From Spirochaetaceae bacterium (lineage in GTDB: Bacteria; Spirochaetota; Spirochaetia; Treponematales; Treponemataceae), in assembly GCA_031271875.1 (NCBI GenBank), contig JAISVD010000238.1, forward strand, positions 1 through 6,262: a stretch of 6,262 nt of DNA. Reading direction: 5' to 3'. Below the pieces are notes generated by a model that saw nothing but the letters and a program-made list of their open reading frames with translations, did not search any database and was not told the origin of the DNA. The translations under genes were made by a program, and so were the position numbers. Shown here piece after piece: positions 5,234 to 6,262 of this stretch (position 1 is its first letter; each line of letters begins with the position of its first letter).

Positions 5234-6262
5234 ATACTTTGAAGTTGAAGATGTTGTTAAGGAATATGACAGCCGTATCGTGAAGCGCATTTTCGGGTAT
5301 GTAAAGCCCTACCGGTTTCTCGCTCTGTTCGCGGCATTGGGGCTGCTCGTTTCCACAGCAGGGGAGCTGTTCATACCGGTTCTTACTCAGCGCATAATAG
5401 ATTCGGTCATCATCTCCCGTTTTATCGCGATAGCTATTGAACAAGTACAGTATGACCAGCTCGCACCAGAAACAGTACAAGAGCTGGAATATTCCCCCTA
5501 TCAGTACTTTGCCGAAGGAATGATGTTTCTTCCCAGAAGCGGAAAAGGGAAACTTTCCCAGAATGCGGAGCATGAACTCGCAGCAGCAGGCTTCATAATT
5601 GAAGGAAACTGGTACGCTTTTAGCTTTAATTCAAGCGATCCTGTGGCAAAAGTCATTCAACAACATCCAAATCTGTTTTACACCAAAAATAGGGAAAAGA
5701 GACTTTTCACCGAAGAAATTCCGGACGGAAAAATTTCCGCTGCCGTTCGGTCAGAAGATTTGTATTCCCTTTCACTGGAAGAAATACGGCTCATCCGGGG
5801 ACATGACCTTAAACTCATTATCTATGCGGCAGCGCTCTTTTTCATCGCCATCATTCTGATATTCGGCGCGACCTTTCTTCAGACATGGAACACCTCCCTT
5901 ATAGGACAGCGGGTCATGGAAGATATCCGCCTCGCGCTTTTCAGGAAGACCGCCGGACAGTCAACGGATTTTCTCTCCCGCCACCCGGTGGGGCGCATCG
6001 TTACCAGGCTCACCGGCGACGTAGAGACCATCAACGAATTCTTTACATCGGTACTCACCGCCTTTCTCAAGGATTTTTCCATCATGATCGGCGTACTGAT
6101 AACCATCTTCTTCCTCTCTCCGAAACTCGCCCTTGTTACGCTGATAACGCTGCCGCCGGTGGCGGTAATAGCCGCAATCAGCCGGATAAAGGCGCGGGAT
6201 GCCTTCAGGAGACAGCGTACCGCCTCCTCCAGCGTGAACTCCTATCTTTCGGAACACCTTTC
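5226..6262 (+). CDS. ABC exporter half-transporter, YheH/TM288-like subunit, 3'-truncated
   Basis: The frame is open from the ATG at 5226 to the window end, giving 345 complete residues of the membrane domain. The ATPase domain lies beyond the window. The start is supported by GGAGG and by the family-like N-terminus EYDSRIVKRIFGYVKPYR (14-30). TM1 is about 31-52, followed by PVLTQRIIDSVI. TM2 is about 195-217, and the first cytoplasmic coupling region has GQRVMEDIRLALFRK (227-241) and the exporter-typical HPVGRIVTRLTGDVETI (253-269). TM3 and TM4 are near 280-298 and 301-319. Between TM1 and TM2 about 130 residues replace the usual short extracytoplasmic loop. As partner of the 2791 gene, it is expected to carry the catalytically complete Walker B, which cannot be checked here. 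The Abi_2 gene separates it from the first subunit. Confidence 0.92.
   Translation, partial: MAEYFEVEDVVKEYDSRIVKRIFGYVKPYRFLALFAALGLLVSTAGELFIPVLTQRIIDSVIISRFIAIAIEQVQYDQLAPETVQELEYSPYQYFAEGMMFLPRSGKGKLSQNAEHELAAAGFIIEGNWYAFSFNSSDPVAKVIQQHPNLFYTKNREKRLFTEEIPDGKISAAVRSEDLYSLSLEEIRLIRGHDLKLIIYAAALFFIAIILIFGATFLQTWNTSLIGQRVMEDIRLALFRKTAGQSTDFLSRHPVGRIVTRLTGDVETINEFFTSVLTAFLKDFSIMIGVLITIFFLSPKLALVTLITLPPVAVIAAISRIKARDAFRRQRTASSSVNSYLSEHL
5410..5808 (+). other. Segment encoding an enlarged extracytoplasmic loop of the second ABC subunit
   Basis: Residues about 62-194 of the second ABC protein are mostly polar, with one short apolar run (RFIAIAIEQV) right after TM1, then a mixed region including SPYQYFAEGMMFLPRSGKGK, GNWYAFSF and LYSLSLEEIRL. 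No internal membrane segment or Cys is visible. A hand count gives about 44% GC over 5401-5760 against about 60% in the following membrane-domain stretches. By topology it should face the periplasm. I do not recognise a named domain. Confidence 0.65.

Noticed and set aside
5118..5859. Open frames at 5118-5573 (-) and 5599-5859 (+) within the second ABC gene
   Set aside because: The ABC frame from 5226 is uninterrupted to the window end and matches exporter topology, so these are shadows.

Overview
The window looks like chromosomal DNA from a bacterium, most plausibly a spirochaete related to Treponema or Spirochaeta. That placement is an inference from the style of the proteins: a relaxed lipobox, a YheI/YheH-type exporter pair, and an Abi_2 protein resembling those I associate with treponemes. 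It is not proven by a marker gene. Coding density is high and most genes are moderately GC-rich. Hand counts reach about 60% GC in the exporter genes.

Layout. (1) 1-945 (+): the 3' part of an envelope-type protein with an Ig-like middle and a CsgG/LpoB-like C-terminal domain; its 5' end lies outside the window. (2) 1040-1711 (-): a predicted lipoprotein of unknown function, convergent with gene 1 and closed by a clear intrinsic terminator. (3) 1712-1852: an AT-rich divergent control region. (4) 1853-2716 (+): endonuclease IV (nfo), complete, with all nine expected metal ligands and apparently no 5' leader. (5) 2791-4698 (+): the first half of a heterodimeric ABC exporter, with Asp in place of the catalytic Glu and two repeat-derived insertions in its ATPase domain. 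(6) 4699-5225: an AT-rich island between the two exporter genes. It holds a structured leader or small-RNA candidate and a 145-aa Abi_2 (AbiD/AbiF-like) protein that seems to have lost its middle but keeps the HEPN-type RNxxxH motif. (7) 5226-6262 (+): the second exporter half, cut by the window end, with an unusually long first extracytoplasmic loop of about 130 residues.

How it fits together. The two ABC genes should encode one membrane complex and be co-expressed. The Abi island interrupts them, and its stop codon overlaps the second ABC start by 8 bases, so translation of the second half may now be coupled to the Abi remnant. The island (about 36% GC over 4801-5100) looks horizontally acquired. 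The nearest thing to an unusual system here is the abi remnant with its putative RNA, inserted into an exporter operon. The most striking pure-sequence signal is a 15-bp-period array of short palindromes translated in frame inside the first ABC ATPase domain.
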